Positions 9,020 through 18,057 of a stretch of 64,000 bases of DNA are shown here, in pieces. Both the position numbers and the translations under genes were made by a program. Numbering within the stretch: position 1 is the stretch's first letter; each line of letters begins with the position of its first letter. The notes under the pieces were generated by a model, which saw only the letters and a list, made by a program, of their open reading frames with translations, was not told where the DNA came from and did no database searches. Source of the DNA: Aporhodopirellula rubra (GTDB lineage Bacteria > Planctomycetota > Planctomycetia > Pirellulales > Pirellulaceae). Location of the stretch: positions 1-64,000 of the forward strand of contig NZ_JACHXU010000018.1 in NCBI RefSeq assembly GCF_014192335.1, in the 5' to 3' direction.

Positions 9020-9561
9020 GTTTTTTCTCTTTTTTCAATTTCTGACAACGTATCGTCGTCACGCCGCATCACTCGATTTTGCCTCGCTAGGGCGACGATT
9101 ACCGCGTCAGCCATCGAGACGACCGCCCCCAGAATTTGCCCCGGGGCGTCACTTCCCAGAATACTCTATCATACCGGTCACTTGGCGATGCCTTGAGATC
9201 GCATGGGGCACACAGGGGCAAACGATATTTGGGGCGATCGATTGAGGTCTACACACGAGAGGTTTGTCAGCTTTAATTCTTGGAACGAGATCGGAAGGAT
9301 CACGCGATCCGCAAAGCGTTTTAGCGGCAGACCGCGAGCTATCCGCTTTGGGTGATCGCGAATGTCGTCGGGACAACCGACAATCGGCAGCCCAACTGAT
9401 ACTCTTGCTGAGTTCGGCTACCCTAGGATGAAGCTGAAACGAACTACTCGCCCGAACAGGGCGCGAGACATGACCGAACGCGAGAAAAGAACGCGATCAA
9501 TCCGATCCGACAAGGCTTCCCCCGTAGAACGTGACGACCGAGACGTGTGACCAGGTTTGCA
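9020..9561. other. Divergent intergenic region between the kinase and ECF genes
   Basis: About 540 bp with no credible gene. It must hold promoters for the minus-strand kinase operon and the plus-strand sigma factor gene. A purine tract (AAAAAAGAGAAAAAA on the minus strand) sits just before the kinase GTG and may help initiation. An inverted repeat GGATC-acgc-GATCC lies at 9297-9310. I see no convincing -35/-10 pair. Short frames such as 9362-9550 have no family features and are not called. Confidence 0.5.
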
Positions 9562-10176
9562 ATGGAATTGGAAGAAGATTTATCGACGTGGATCGCCAAC
9601 CTGAAAAAAGGTGATCCCCGCACTCAACAAGAGATTTGGAACGCGTATTTTGCGAGGCTCGTCGCGATGACCCGCAACAAATTGCGTGGCTCGCGTCTGC
9701 GTGAATTCGATGAAGAAGACATTGCGATCAGCTCATTCAACAGTCTCTTCCGAGCGATCGAAGAGGACCGTGTCACTCAGTTGGATGATCCGTCGGACCT
9801 GTGGAAACTGCTCGCAGTGATCTCGGCACGAAAGATCTCCGCACAGTATCGCCGACAAGGCGCAGCCAAACGAGGTAGTGGCCGGGTGCGAGGCGAATCC
9901 GTTTTCATCTCCGCAGACCAAACCGTTAAGCCAGGTCTCGAACAAGTTCTCGGGAGCGAACCGTCACCGGAGATGGCAATGAAGGCAGCCGAGTCGATTC
10001 AGGAACTCATGGAACGTTTGCCCGACCCGAATTTACGCCGTATCGCATGGCTCAAATTTGAAGGCTATTCAAACCAAGAAATCTCGCAAGTGATGAACTG
10101 CGTTGAGCGGACGATCTCGCGAAAGATCGAACGAATCCGATGCCTCTGGACTCACCAGGAAGAGGCGTCGGCATAG
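9562..10176 (+). CDS. ECF-type sigma factor (planctomycete ECF family)
   Basis: The 204-residue protein has a sigma-70 region 2-like helix set (residues 5-95, including DEEDIAISSFNSLFRAIEE) and a region 4 helix-turn-helix at the C-terminus (IAWLKFEGYSNQEISQ and VERTISRKIERIR). This matches the planctomycete 'ECF-type sigma factor' family. Such proteins direct RNA polymerase to a specific regulon; the partner anti-sigma or kinase is unknown. The frame is open from a GTG at 9547, but the ATG at 9562 (MELEEDLSTW) fits the family better. The gene is divergent from the kinase gene, which could make the kinase a regulatory partner, and convergent with the M50 operon. Confidence 0.88.
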   Translation: MELEEDLSTWIANLKKGDPRTQQEIWNAYFARLVAMTRNKLRGSRLREFDEEDIAISSFNSLFRAIEEDRVTQLDDPSDLWKLLAVISARKISAQYRRQGAAKRGSGRVRGESVFISADQTVKPGLEQVLGSEPSPEMAMKAAESIQELMERLPDPNLRRIAWLKFEGYSNQEISQVMNCVERTISRKIERIRCLWTHQEEASA

Positions 10177-10348
10177 TCTCGGTCCCACGGCATGCGAATC
10201 GCTTGCTTCGATTTTTCGACTCACGTTCGCGTCTGCCAGCATTACCATCGGAAGTCCTACCACCCAAATCAACCCGTTGATTCCGTACGTGGCGGTACAA
10301 ATCCGTTCACTCGCTGCGAACGAATCGCGGAGTGCGAGACGCCGATCG

Positions 10349-12478
10349 TTACACGCCAAATAGGTCGCGTGCCATCTGCCACAGATCTTCCCACAAAGGT
10401 TGTGGGGGTAAGTGCACGACCGCCTCGCACCGGACGCCTTCCCATCGCGGAAGTGAATCGATGGACACTCCGATCGATTCGGGGACATCACACACGGCCT
10501 GATAAACTCTCGGGTCGATCTCGTTGCTGTTCTCGCTTGCCGAATCGGGGTCCGCTGTCGAATCGGTCGCATGCAGCGGCGAGACGGCAGAAATTCGTGA
10601 CTCAAACACAGTCGACGCGTGCCCTGGAACACGAAACCGCACCTTACATCCGACCTGCACGTCATGCTGGTCAATTGCATCCATCGACATGGATAGCTGC
10701 AAACGATCCGACGATGCGATTCGGCACCACGAGTATCGATCGTCCGCGGGTTGCCCCACACCGGGAAAGAGGTGAATCGGGTTTTGGTGCAGATCCTTCT
10801 GCGTCAACGGCAGATCACCCGAGGGCAGAATCACCCCGTCCGTGGTCGCGAGCACATCGAGTTTCTGCTCTCGCCGATTCAGCTCGTCCTGTTTCGCCGC
10901 AACCGCTCGCGTCGCCGCGTCGAGAACATCCCACTGCGACTCCGGCGCATGCGTCTGTGATCGCGCCGCGTGTCGATTCTGATTCATCGCCGAACCGAAA
11001 CTTCGATCAGACTGAAGTGACGCCAGTCGTGCGGCGCGAGAACGATGTTCGAGCACACGTGCACGGCCCCGCGTCGACGCAATCTCGAGCGACAGCTCGG
11101 GGTCACTGACACGTGCTAGTCGTTGACCTCGCACAACCTGATCCCCGACATACGCGGTCACTTCTTCGACCGTTCCTTCGGCGGGCAGATAGATACTGTG
11201 GGCGTCTTCACAACGCAGCACACCGTTGGCATGACGATACCGTGGAAACGGGGCGCACATTCCAACGATGAGACAGGCAATCACGGCCAACAAGAGTCCC
11301 CGGCGCCGCAGCGTCGACACCGCGTTCCAACGTCCAGCCCCGTTCCACATTGCCCAACCGCCTTTTAATCTTCGACCAATCGCACGAACGACCGACAAAG
11401 CCATGATGGACGCGACCAACCGCCAGGCGCCCCAACGGTCGGCGATTCCGAGCAACATTGCCGCGATCGCAATCACTAGCGTCATTCGGTACACCGCTGA
11501 CGCACCATGGTAGGCGAGCATCGCCCAACTACGACGGCCTAGGAATCGCCAACGGGTTACCGGTTCGATCAGAAACCGCTGCCACGCACGTCGTGCTTCG
11601 CCTCTCAGGTTAGTACTATCAACGAGGTCACTCAGGATGAAGTAGCCGTCGTATCGCATCAGTGGGTTTGCATTAAACAAGATCGTGCTGACGCCACACA
11701 CCAAAACAATATTCATTGCCGCCAACTGCACTTCGGCGGCCCCCGATAATATCCATGCCCAAATCGCAATCACACACAACACCCCTTCAGCAATCATGCC
11801 GGATGCCATCACCGCGGCGCGACGCATCGCATTGGGTTGCCGCCACACTTCGGTCACATCCACATACGGACACGGCATCAAACACAACATCCATATCCCG
11901 GCAACACCGCAACGGGAGCCCAATCGTCGGCAGGCGGTGGCGTGGCCCAACTCATGCACGGATTTCGTGATCATAAAAATCGCCGCCACACTCAGTGGTT
12001 CCAGCGATTGCAGATACGCCGACAGCGTCGGGATCGAACCGGCCCAACTTTCCCAACGCACGACGATCATGATCAGGCCCGCAATCGCGGCAGCGATCCA
12101 AAACAAGATCGCTCGAGGAGCAAAAACTAGATCACTCCATCGGACCAAACATCGGGCGATGGGATCGATCGACGCGACCGGAATCCGTATCGAGAGTAAC
12201 GACCACGCGGCGCCCGCGGCACGAACTGGACGACTTTCTGTCCATCCCGCGTCGACGGCCTGTTGCCAGAGGGGACCGTCGGCGACCGATGGAATTGCTC
12301 CGAGGGTTTGCGCATCGGTTGGCCGCGAGTTTGCATCAATTGCCTGGCCGCGCACCTGCTCCCAAACCGAACGTTTGACTCTCGCGAATCGCCCTCCGAT
12401 ATCGTCAACAATCACACAATCGCGATTCCCCGACAGTGGCGAAACCTGCAGGTCGCGGCGCAGCGGCGCGGCCGTCAT
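10349..12478 (-). CDS. M50 site-2-type metallopeptidase fused to HlyD-like adaptor
   Basis: The 709-residue protein starts at the ATG overlapping the upstream stop (12475-12478, ATGA); the frame's earlier starts lie inside that upstream gene. Residues 1-100 form a small soluble domain of uncertain family. A polytopic core carries the zinc motif HELGH (175-179) and the third-ligand segment NANPLMRYDGY (about 269-279), both typical of M50 intramembrane peptidases. After about residue 400 comes a HlyD-like half, with a transmembrane segment, a barrel-sandwich motif (YLPAEGTVEEVTAYVGDQV), an alpha-helical hairpin and beta-barrel strands near the C-terminus. It is the last gene of an operon whose two preceding genes also encode HlyD-type adaptors. 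The expected role is membrane proteolysis linked to export across the envelope; the substrate is unknown. Confidence 0.9.
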   Translation of the reverse strand: MTAAPLRRDLQVSPLSGNRDCVIVDDIGGRFARVKRSVWEQVRGQAIDANSRPTDAQTLGAIPSVADGPLWQQAVDAGWTESRPVRAAGAAWSLLSIRIPVASIDPIARCLVRWSDLVFAPRAILFWIAAAIAGLIMIVVRWESWAGSIPTLSAYLQSLEPLSVAAIFMITKSVHELGHATACRRLGSRCGVAGIWMLCLMPCPYVDVTEVWRQPNAMRRAAVMASGMIAEGVLCVIAIWAWILSGAAEVQLAAMNIVLVCGVSTILFNANPLMRYDGYFILSDLVDSTNLRGEARRAWQRFLIEPVTRWRFLGRRSWAMLAYHGASAVYRMTLVIAIAAMLLGIADRWGAWRLVASIMALSVVRAIGRRLKGGWAMWNGAGRWNAVSTLRRRGLLLAVIACLIVGMCAPFPRYRHANGVLRCEDAHSIYLPAEGTVEEVTAYVGDQVVRGQRLARVSDPELSLEIASTRGRARVLEHRSRAARLASLQSDRSFGSAMNQNRHAARSQTHAPESQWDVLDAATRAVAAKQDELNRREQKLDVLATTDGVILPSGDLPLTQKDLHQNPIHLFPGVGQPADDRYSWCRIASSDRLQLSMSMDAIDQHDVQVGCKVRFRVPGHASTVFESRISAVSPLHATDSTADPDSASENSNEIDPRVYQAVCDVPESIGVSIDSLPRWEGVRCEAVVHLPPQPLWEDLWQMARDLFGV

Positions 12479-13515
12479 CGCAGCGGACCCGCGGCGGCAC
12501 GTTGGTTTCTCCACGCGATGTCCGCATCGGAACAATGGATCTGCATCGTCACATCCATACCGGGAGACAATTGCCATCCATCGGCGACGCGCCCTGAATC
12601 ATTCTGTTTGTCTTGACTAACAACTTGGCGACGATTCTCAACTTCGGCATGCAACCGAAAACGGTTCCCCGGCAAACGCGTCGGATCAACCGAAATCACC
12701 TGCCCACGGAGGAAGTTTTGGTTTTGGGAATTGGAGTTTTGCGAACGCGGTTGGGTTGCAGCACCCTCCGTGCCCCGGCGTGATATCGTTCGTTCCGAAT
12801 CGCTCGACCACTGAACCGTCACGGGCAAACCAACGCACCGTGCGGGATCGAGTTGATCGGCGGCGACGAGTGCGTGCAAATGCAACACGCCCGCATCGGC
12901 AATCGTGAAGAGCGGTTCGCCCGCATGAGTCCACTCGCCTAACTCGCGATGCACGTTGAGAACGATTCCATCGATCGGGCTGTTGCATTCGAGCTGTTTG
13001 AGTTCGTGATCGATCATCGCGAGATCCGCCGCCCGGAGCTGCATGTCGATTTCGTCTTGGCGTCGTTGTTTCTGTGCACGTGCCAACTCCAATTCGGCCC
13101 GTTCGGTCGCCAGCTTCATCCGACGCAACTGGTTTCGCGCGACCGCTCCGCTGACACGATCACTCGCCGCTTGTCCGTCATCGAGTTCGGCTTGTGCTTC
13201 GGCAAGAGCGGTTTCCGCATACTGGATTTCAACGTAGTCGTTCAGCATCAATCGAGCCGACTCGTAGCGCAGCGCCGCAGCCCGTCGACGGATCACGAGT
13301 GCAGTGTCGTCGAGCTTTGCGATCGTTTGCCCCTTCGTCACCCATTGATTTTGTCTTGCGTTGAGTTCCGCGACCGGACCGCTCTGCCGCGCCGGCACAT
13401 CGACCTTGCCGGCAAATTCAACGACGACATCCCTCACGACCACGACCGCATCTTCGGCCCGCGAATCCAACGAAAACGCGAGGACGAGCAACGCAAACCA
13501 AAGTGGTGATTTCAT
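12475..13515 (-). CDS. Secreted HlyD-family periplasmic adaptor protein
   Basis: The ATG at 13513-13515 overlaps the upstream stop by four bases and opens a clear signal peptide (MKSPLWFALLVLAFSLDSRAED), giving a 346-residue periplasmic protein. Residues 30-70 (VDVPARQSGPVAELNARQNQ) begin the biotinyl/lipoyl-like domain; a helical hairpin rich in Glu, Arg and Ala runs from about 75 to 150; the second half of the lipoyl domain (CNSPIDGIVLNVHRELGEW) and a beta barrel follow. This is the standard membrane fusion protein layout, but no ABC or RND pump is adjacent. It probably works with the M50-HlyD protein downstream and the GAF-HlyD protein upstream. Confidence 0.88.
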   Translation of the reverse strand: MKSPLWFALLVLAFSLDSRAEDAVVVVRDVVVEFAGKVDVPARQSGPVAELNARQNQWVTKGQTIAKLDDTALVIRRRAAALRYESARLMLNDYVEIQYAETALAEAQAELDDGQAASDRVSGAVARNQLRRMKLATERAELELARAQKQRRQDEIDMQLRAADLAMIDHELKQLECNSPIDGIVLNVHRELGEWTHAGEPLFTIADAGVLHLHALVAADQLDPARCVGLPVTVQWSSDSERTISRRGTEGAATQPRSQNSNSQNQNFLRGQVISVDPTRLPGNRFRLHAEVENRRQVVSQDKQNDSGRVADGWQLSPGMDVTMQIHCSDADIAWRNQRAAAGPLR

Positions 13516-15701
13516 AGATAAACTCCGATGCGGGTTCGTACCCAACTGGCGATGTCTTCAAACAGGAACCAACCGAGCGATGTTTGACCGCAATGTATCG
13601 CTACCCTCGCGGGCGTTTCGGTCAACGGTTGATCGCCCAGCGTCGGAGCCGCCGACAATGTCAGTCGCAGAATCACGCCAGGCGTCCCGTCGACAGGGTC
13701 AGCCACGACAGGCCCAAACCGATGAGGCGTTGCGGAGTGCGAATCGCCGGGTGCCCAACGTGTGGAGACATCCGCGGTGAGGCTGTCGACCGCGATCGCC
13801 TGGTCAACTCGCGCCACGCGTCGTTGCGGGATCGTTGCATCCACAACCCAAGTCGTGTCTTCGGCGATCACGTTCAACACGGCGTCGCCGCGTTTGAGCG
13901 GCCGCCCCGCCAAACGTTCCTGCAACCGCCACGCGTCCACTCGCCCATCACGACGCGCACGGAGGATCAAATCCGATTCACTGTCCGCGATCAAATCGAG
14001 TTGTTGATCGATCGCGTCAATCTCTTCACTGATTTCATGATCGCTTTGCAATTCGCCCGATCCACTGGTCATGTTCCCAGACGCGACGAGGGCATGATTG
14101 AGTTGATCACGTCGCTGCATCAACACGGCCCGGCGTCCCAGCAAAGTCGTTTTCCGCTCGGTAAGGTCACGCGACACCAACGTCGCGAGAACATCGCCCG
14201 CCGACACCGTTTGACCGTGAAAGACGTGCAACTTTTCAACCGTCGCATCCGTAACCGCGTGATAGGTATCGAGTTCGAGCGGGCGAATTAAACCGGTCGC
14301 GGGAATCAGAGACGGGATCGGCAAACAAAGCAACAAGATCGTTGTCAGAGCGATCGCGGTAATCAAACCGGCGCGGCGACGGGCGACGGAATAGATCGCA
14401 CGGGCGTGCCCGGGCTTTCCATCTCGAGCGGATGCAAAATCGATCTCATCATCTTCGGTGGCTGACAATCGATTCCAAAAACGTCCTCCCGGGATCGCTT
14501 CGACTCGGTGCGCGGCCATCCAAGCTTGATGTCCGCCGACGAGCAGTCGTTCGAGCATCATCCGGACTTCGGGGATCGGCTCTTTGAGCTGTCTGGCTTC
14601 TTCGACGGGTTCGAGCAACACCAATCGCCAGCGTGATTCGGGGCGTTGGGCGACGACCCATCGCGGAGCCACCGGGGAAGAGTTCACTCCGGATTTAGGG
14701 GCATTCGAGGACGACTCACGTCGATCGGCGCCGCCACGCCGTTCGGTCTCGAGGGATGCGAACGCAAACGACTTTTGGTTACGCAAAGGCGTTTCCGCCG
14801 CACCGCGAATCGCATCCGCCGCTTCGCTGTGTTGGTCAATCCGATCGACATGACTGACCGCCACGATCCGCGGCCGTCCGCGATCCACACGGACCAACGC
14901 AACCCGCGGGCAATGGATCAAGCGAGCGGTCGCATCCACCCACGCCGCTTCGATCGCTCGCGTCGACGTCAAACGCCCCATTTGGTCGATAACCGCATTG
15001 CATTCTTTAACCGCACCGAGATGCCGGGTAAGTGACCGCAACTGATCGGCTCGCAAGAACTCGCCCGCCAACTCGCCCATTTGTGCGAGAAAACGCAGCG
15101 AACCTCGCTGGCTCGCGGGACTGCCTCCCGGTTCGAGAAATACCTCGATGAGGAAATCAGGCAATGCGGCCGCCGGATCCACCAAGACCGGAACGATCGC
15201 GGCAGGATACTCGGCGGGGTTGGCAGGAACGTCTTCGTCCGATGCCCCCGGCGTGGGCGGCACCACCACGGGAGCGTTCTGCCCGGCGACTTCAATCAGC
15301 AACCGGTCATGAACCGCCGTTGCCGTTGCGTCGAAATGATGATCGGTAATAGTGCCGAGTCGGTGTTCGGCACAGTAGTGAAAAGGGCGGCCACTTTCGC
15401 CAGACGTCGTCGGATCGGTCTGCTCGTCGACCGACATCCAAACCACGACACCGTGAGCGGCCATGGCACGTAAGATGCGATCAGCCAAGAACCGCAGGTA
15501 CTTGTCACGCCCACCGTCGCTCCGCTGCGCCGCGGCAACCTCACGAACGATCTGTGAGATTTCTTGACGCGCCTGATCGACGAGTCCATCGGTTGGCCCT
15601 AGTGTTCCGCCCGGATAAGGCGCACCACTCCCTGCACCGGAGGGAATGCCAGACATGCCCGGTGTGAAGAGAAACGGTTCGCTGGCGACGGTCGCCGTCA
15701 C
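13512..15701 (-). CDS. GAF-like sensor domains fused to membrane-anchored HlyD adaptor
   Basis: A 729-residue protein beginning with GTG at 15699-15701. The N-terminal 430 residues are soluble and look like two GAF-type domains (about 65-225 and 235-375), with a Ser/Arg-rich linker near 320-345. One transmembrane helix follows (443-462, LITAIALTTILLLCLPI), then a HlyD barrel-sandwich (GLIRPLELDTYHAVTDATV), a coiled-coil hairpin (510-570) and beta-barrel strands to the end. Sensor domains should lie in the cytoplasm and the adaptor half in the periplasm. This joins signal input with an export adaptor in one chain. It overlaps the next gene by ATGA and follows the MA-like peptidase gene by 82 bp. 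The GAF assignment is from pattern only. Confidence 0.8.
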   Translation of the reverse strand: MTATVASEPFLFTPGMSGIPSGAGSGAPYPGGTLGPTDGLVDQARQEISQIVREVAAAQRSDGGRDKYLRFLADRILRAMAAHGVVVWMSVDEQTDPTTSGESGRPFHYCAEHRLGTITDHHFDATATAVHDRLLIEVAGQNAPVVVPPTPGASDEDVPANPAEYPAAIVPVLVDPAAALPDFLIEVFLEPGGSPASQRGSLRFLAQMGELAGEFLRADQLRSLTRHLGAVKECNAVIDQMGRLTSTRAIEAAWVDATARLIHCPRVALVRVDRGRPRIVAVSHVDRIDQHSEAADAIRGAAETPLRNQKSFAFASLETERRGGADRRESSSNAPKSGVNSSPVAPRWVVAQRPESRWRLVLLEPVEEARQLKEPIPEVRMMLERLLVGGHQAWMAAHRVEAIPGGRFWNRLSATEDDEIDFASARDGKPGHARAIYSVARRRAGLITAIALTTILLLCLPIPSLIPATGLIRPLELDTYHAVTDATVEKLHVFHGQTVSAGDVLATLVSRDLTERKTTLLGRRAVLMQRRDQLNHALVASGNMTSGSGELQSDHEISEEIDAIDQQLDLIADSESDLILRARRDGRVDAWRLQERLAGRPLKRGDAVLNVIAEDTTWVVDATIPQRRVARVDQAIAVDSLTADVSTRWAPGDSHSATPHRFGPVVADPVDGTPGVILRLTLSAAPTLGDQPLTETPARVAIHCGQTSLGWFLFEDIASWVRTRIGVYL

Positions 15702-15783
15702 GACACAACCATGATCCGAAAGAGTGCGAAACGAGTAAGAAGGAAAACCGCGAACGCGAAACCAAGCAACGTCCGACGTGAGG

Positions 15784-17145
15784 CTATCGCCAAATCGAAC
15801 GAGTCGGAGCTCGATCGATCACGCGTGAATCGAGCACGGCAGGATTGGACGGTATCGATCCCGATGTTTCGGCTTGAGGAGTTGCCGCGGAATAGCGACC
15901 GCTTGCGAGAACCGACGGGGGTGCCCATGTCGGGGTCGAACTGCGTCCCTGTTCCGGTGCGACTGCAGAATTGTCGACTGTGGCCACAGCGACACGGTCA
16001 CCGGGCGGCAACATTTCAATTTCGGTTTGCGGCGAATCCAATCCCTCGGCGCGGCGATGATACCAACCGCTGCCAGAATCGGATTCACTAACACGCCCAC
16101 GATCATTCGCGGCAACGAGGTTACGATTCCGATCCGCGGCGTGTCCACGTGGTGGTCGTGACGTTGCCGCAAGCGCCGTTGCCGGTGCCGATCGACGAGG
16201 CGATCGTGAAGAAGCGTTGCGGGTCGATGTATCGAGAGAGGCGACCGCGGCATCCGGTGCGGCGGCAGCACGCGTGTCCGCTTTGACGAACTGAGCGACC
16301 GGACCACTGCCCGCTTCCACCCACGAGAGCCAGTATTCTTGCAGTTCTGCGAGCGAATCGTATCCGTAGTGTTTTTGCACGTTCGCGGTCCACGACGGAC
16401 GCTGCATGTAATCCTGGAGGAACTCGATGAACGTTTTCGGCCCCTGTTGGGCGATCAAGAATTGACAGACTGAATAGCCTTGAGCGTACATCGGCAACAC
16501 GTCCGCCGGATATTCCGTCAACAGGAACAAACGGTTCATCGCGATGCCGCGACGCGATGACAAGAACTCACGCAGCTTGGCTTCGTGCTTGGTGCGTTCG
16601 GAAACGTGTTCGACGGTCGTGCAAATTCCTTCGTCGGCCCAACGTGGCAACGGACGGCCGAAGAAAGTTGCCAGCACGGTGTGCGTGACTTCGTGAGGCA
16701 GCACACTGTCGAGAATTCGTTCAGGGGTGCCGATGACTTCCATTTGAAAGTCACGCACCGGGGCAGGGTTGTACGTGGTGACGCCTTGGGCGGCGAGATT
16801 CGGCCCTGCGACCACTCGAACCGGACACGGTGCCGGCCAAGGCTGCAATTTTGATCCTGTCCAGTAGGTCGCTAAATCGTCGCGATACCGTTCCGCCGCG
16901 TCGCCGACCGATTTGGCGAGTTGAGGCGTCGGTGCCTCGACTAGAAAATTTTGTGTTCGATAATTCGCCGCATCTGATTCCGATGCCGTCATTAAGACGC
17001 CGATCAGGACGATGAAGAACGAGGCTCCGCACGCCCAAATGGAATGGCGGCGTGTCGACCAAGGGCCGAAATTCCACTGAGGTGATTGCGAGGCGCAGAC
17101 CGAGTGGGTGCGTTGGGCGTTGGCATCCATGCCGTTTGACTCCAT
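15784..17145 (-). CDS. Gluzincin (peptidase MA-like) metalloprotease with membrane anchor
   Basis: A 453-residue protein with one hydrophobic segment near residues 36-58 that could be a signal anchor. The catalytic region carries HEVTH (151-155) and a downstream glutamate in RWADEGI (169-174), the HExxH...E arrangement of gluzincins; it resembles the 'peptidase MA-like' and DUF1570 proteins common in planctomycetes. The remaining fold ends near residue 290 (EYWLSWVEAG). The last 160 residues are low-complexity, rich in Ser, Arg, Ala and Pro, and probably disordered. The start may be the first ATG or the one four codons in (MDANAQ). It is likely the first gene of the M50/HlyD operon. No substrate is known. 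Confidence 0.8.
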   Translation of the reverse strand: MESNGMDANAQRTHSVCASQSPQWNFGPWSTRRHSIWACGASFFIVLIGVLMTASESDAANYRTQNFLVEAPTPQLAKSVGDAAERYRDDLATYWTGSKLQPWPAPCPVRVVAGPNLAAQGVTTYNPAPVRDFQMEVIGTPERILDSVLPHEVTHTVLATFFGRPLPRWADEGICTTVEHVSERTKHEAKLREFLSSRRGIAMNRLFLLTEYPADVLPMYAQGYSVCQFLIAQQGPKTFIEFLQDYMQRPSWTANVQKHYGYDSLAELQEYWLSWVEAGSGPVAQFVKADTRAAAAPDAAVASLDTSTRNASSRSPRRSAPATALAATSRPPRGHAADRNRNLVAANDRGRVSESDSGSGWYHRRAEGLDSPQTEIEMLPPGDRVAVATVDNSAVAPEQGRSSTPTWAPPSVLASGRYSAATPQAETSGSIPSNPAVLDSRVIDRAPTRSIWR

Positions 17146-17424
17146 CGAAGCGTTCGTCGTCGACCGGTGAATCGTTCACCACAGGCGTCGAGCGGGGAGT
17201 TTAGGCAAAACGACCAATGCACCGATACCCAGAAAATACACCGAGTTTTCATGGTGAAAGTCGCTCCGATTTTGACGAGTCGCTATCCTCATAGAGAAAC
17301 CGGCTCCTGCGACACTGCCTATTTGTCCATCTCGCTGGTTTCCCCGCTCGTCGGCTCCGCCCCGCGAAGTCGGACCAAACGCCCCCACGATTTTACGCCC
17401 TGACCTACAGAACCCATTAGGCCC

Positions 17425-18057
17425 ATGATTTTGATCGGCACCATGAATTTGACGCGGACGCGCGAAAGGGGCGAATTTTATTGTCCCACGTGTGGTGCCA
17501 CGCAGTCCTATCGTTTGCGAGCCCGACGTCCTTTCCTGACGCTCTACCTAATCCCCACGGTGCCGATCGGCGCACCTGAGCTCTTCGTGCAGTGCGATCA
17601 GTGCAAATCGAGTTGGGATGAGACCGTTCTTCAAATGGACCAAGCCACGCATCAAATGGTCCAAGAAGAAAAGTTCCGCGACGAAGCGATTCGGTCGGCG
17701 GTCTTGATGACCTTGGTCGACGACGATATCAGCGAACCGGAAATTCAAACGCTGCTCGGGTTGTCCGAAGTCCTCTTTGATCGACCGACCGACCGCGAAG
17801 AACTCGGCAGGCTGTGCTCGATCGCCCGACACGCGGGCATCCAAGCTAACAACTATGTGTTGACCGTTTCCAAGCGATGGACGATGCAACAACGGTTGCT
17901 CGCACTGCAAGGCATGTTCTTGGCCGCCACCGCGTCCGAAGACGATGTCAGCAAGAAGAAACTCGCGACGCTGCACTCGATGCGAGACCTACTCGAATTA
18001 ACCGACAAAGAATTCGAGGCGGCGATCGACGACGCACTCAACTATGACGTCGTCTAA
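17425..18057 (+). CDS. Zinc-ribbon TerB-like protein
   Basis: A 210-residue cytoplasmic protein. The N-terminus has a four-cysteine zinc ribbon (FYCPTCGATQSY near 19-30 and FVQCDQCKSSW near 61-71) around a hydrophobic strand-rich insert (RRPFLTLYLIPTVPIG). The C-terminal part is an all-helical TerB-like domain (about 85-205) with acidic turns such as LVDDDISEPEIQTLLGL and SEDDVSKKKLATL. TerB-like domains often bind metal ions or act in membrane-associated stress complexes; the function here is not established. The start at 17425 (MILIGTMNL) fits related proteins. The 3' end overlaps the convergent membrane protein gene by 20 bp. Confidence 0.75.
   Translation: MILIGTMNLTRTRERGEFYCPTCGATQSYRLRARRPFLTLYLIPTVPIGAPELFVQCDQCKSSWDETVLQMDQATHQMVQEEKFRDEAIRSAVLMTLVDDDISEPEIQTLLGLSEVLFDRPTDREELGRLCSIARHAGIQANNYVLTVSKRWTMQQRLLALQGMFLAATASEDDVSKKKLATLHSMRDLLELTDKEFEAAIDDALNYDVV

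Noticed and set aside
9362-9550. 62-codon frame before the ECF gene
   Set aside because: Basic low-complexity translation with no ribosome binding site; more likely leader or promoter sequence.
11685-12620. 311-codon open frame opposite the M50 gene
   Set aside because: Rich in Arg, Thr, Ser and His without any family; opposite a gene with clear zinc and HlyD motifs.
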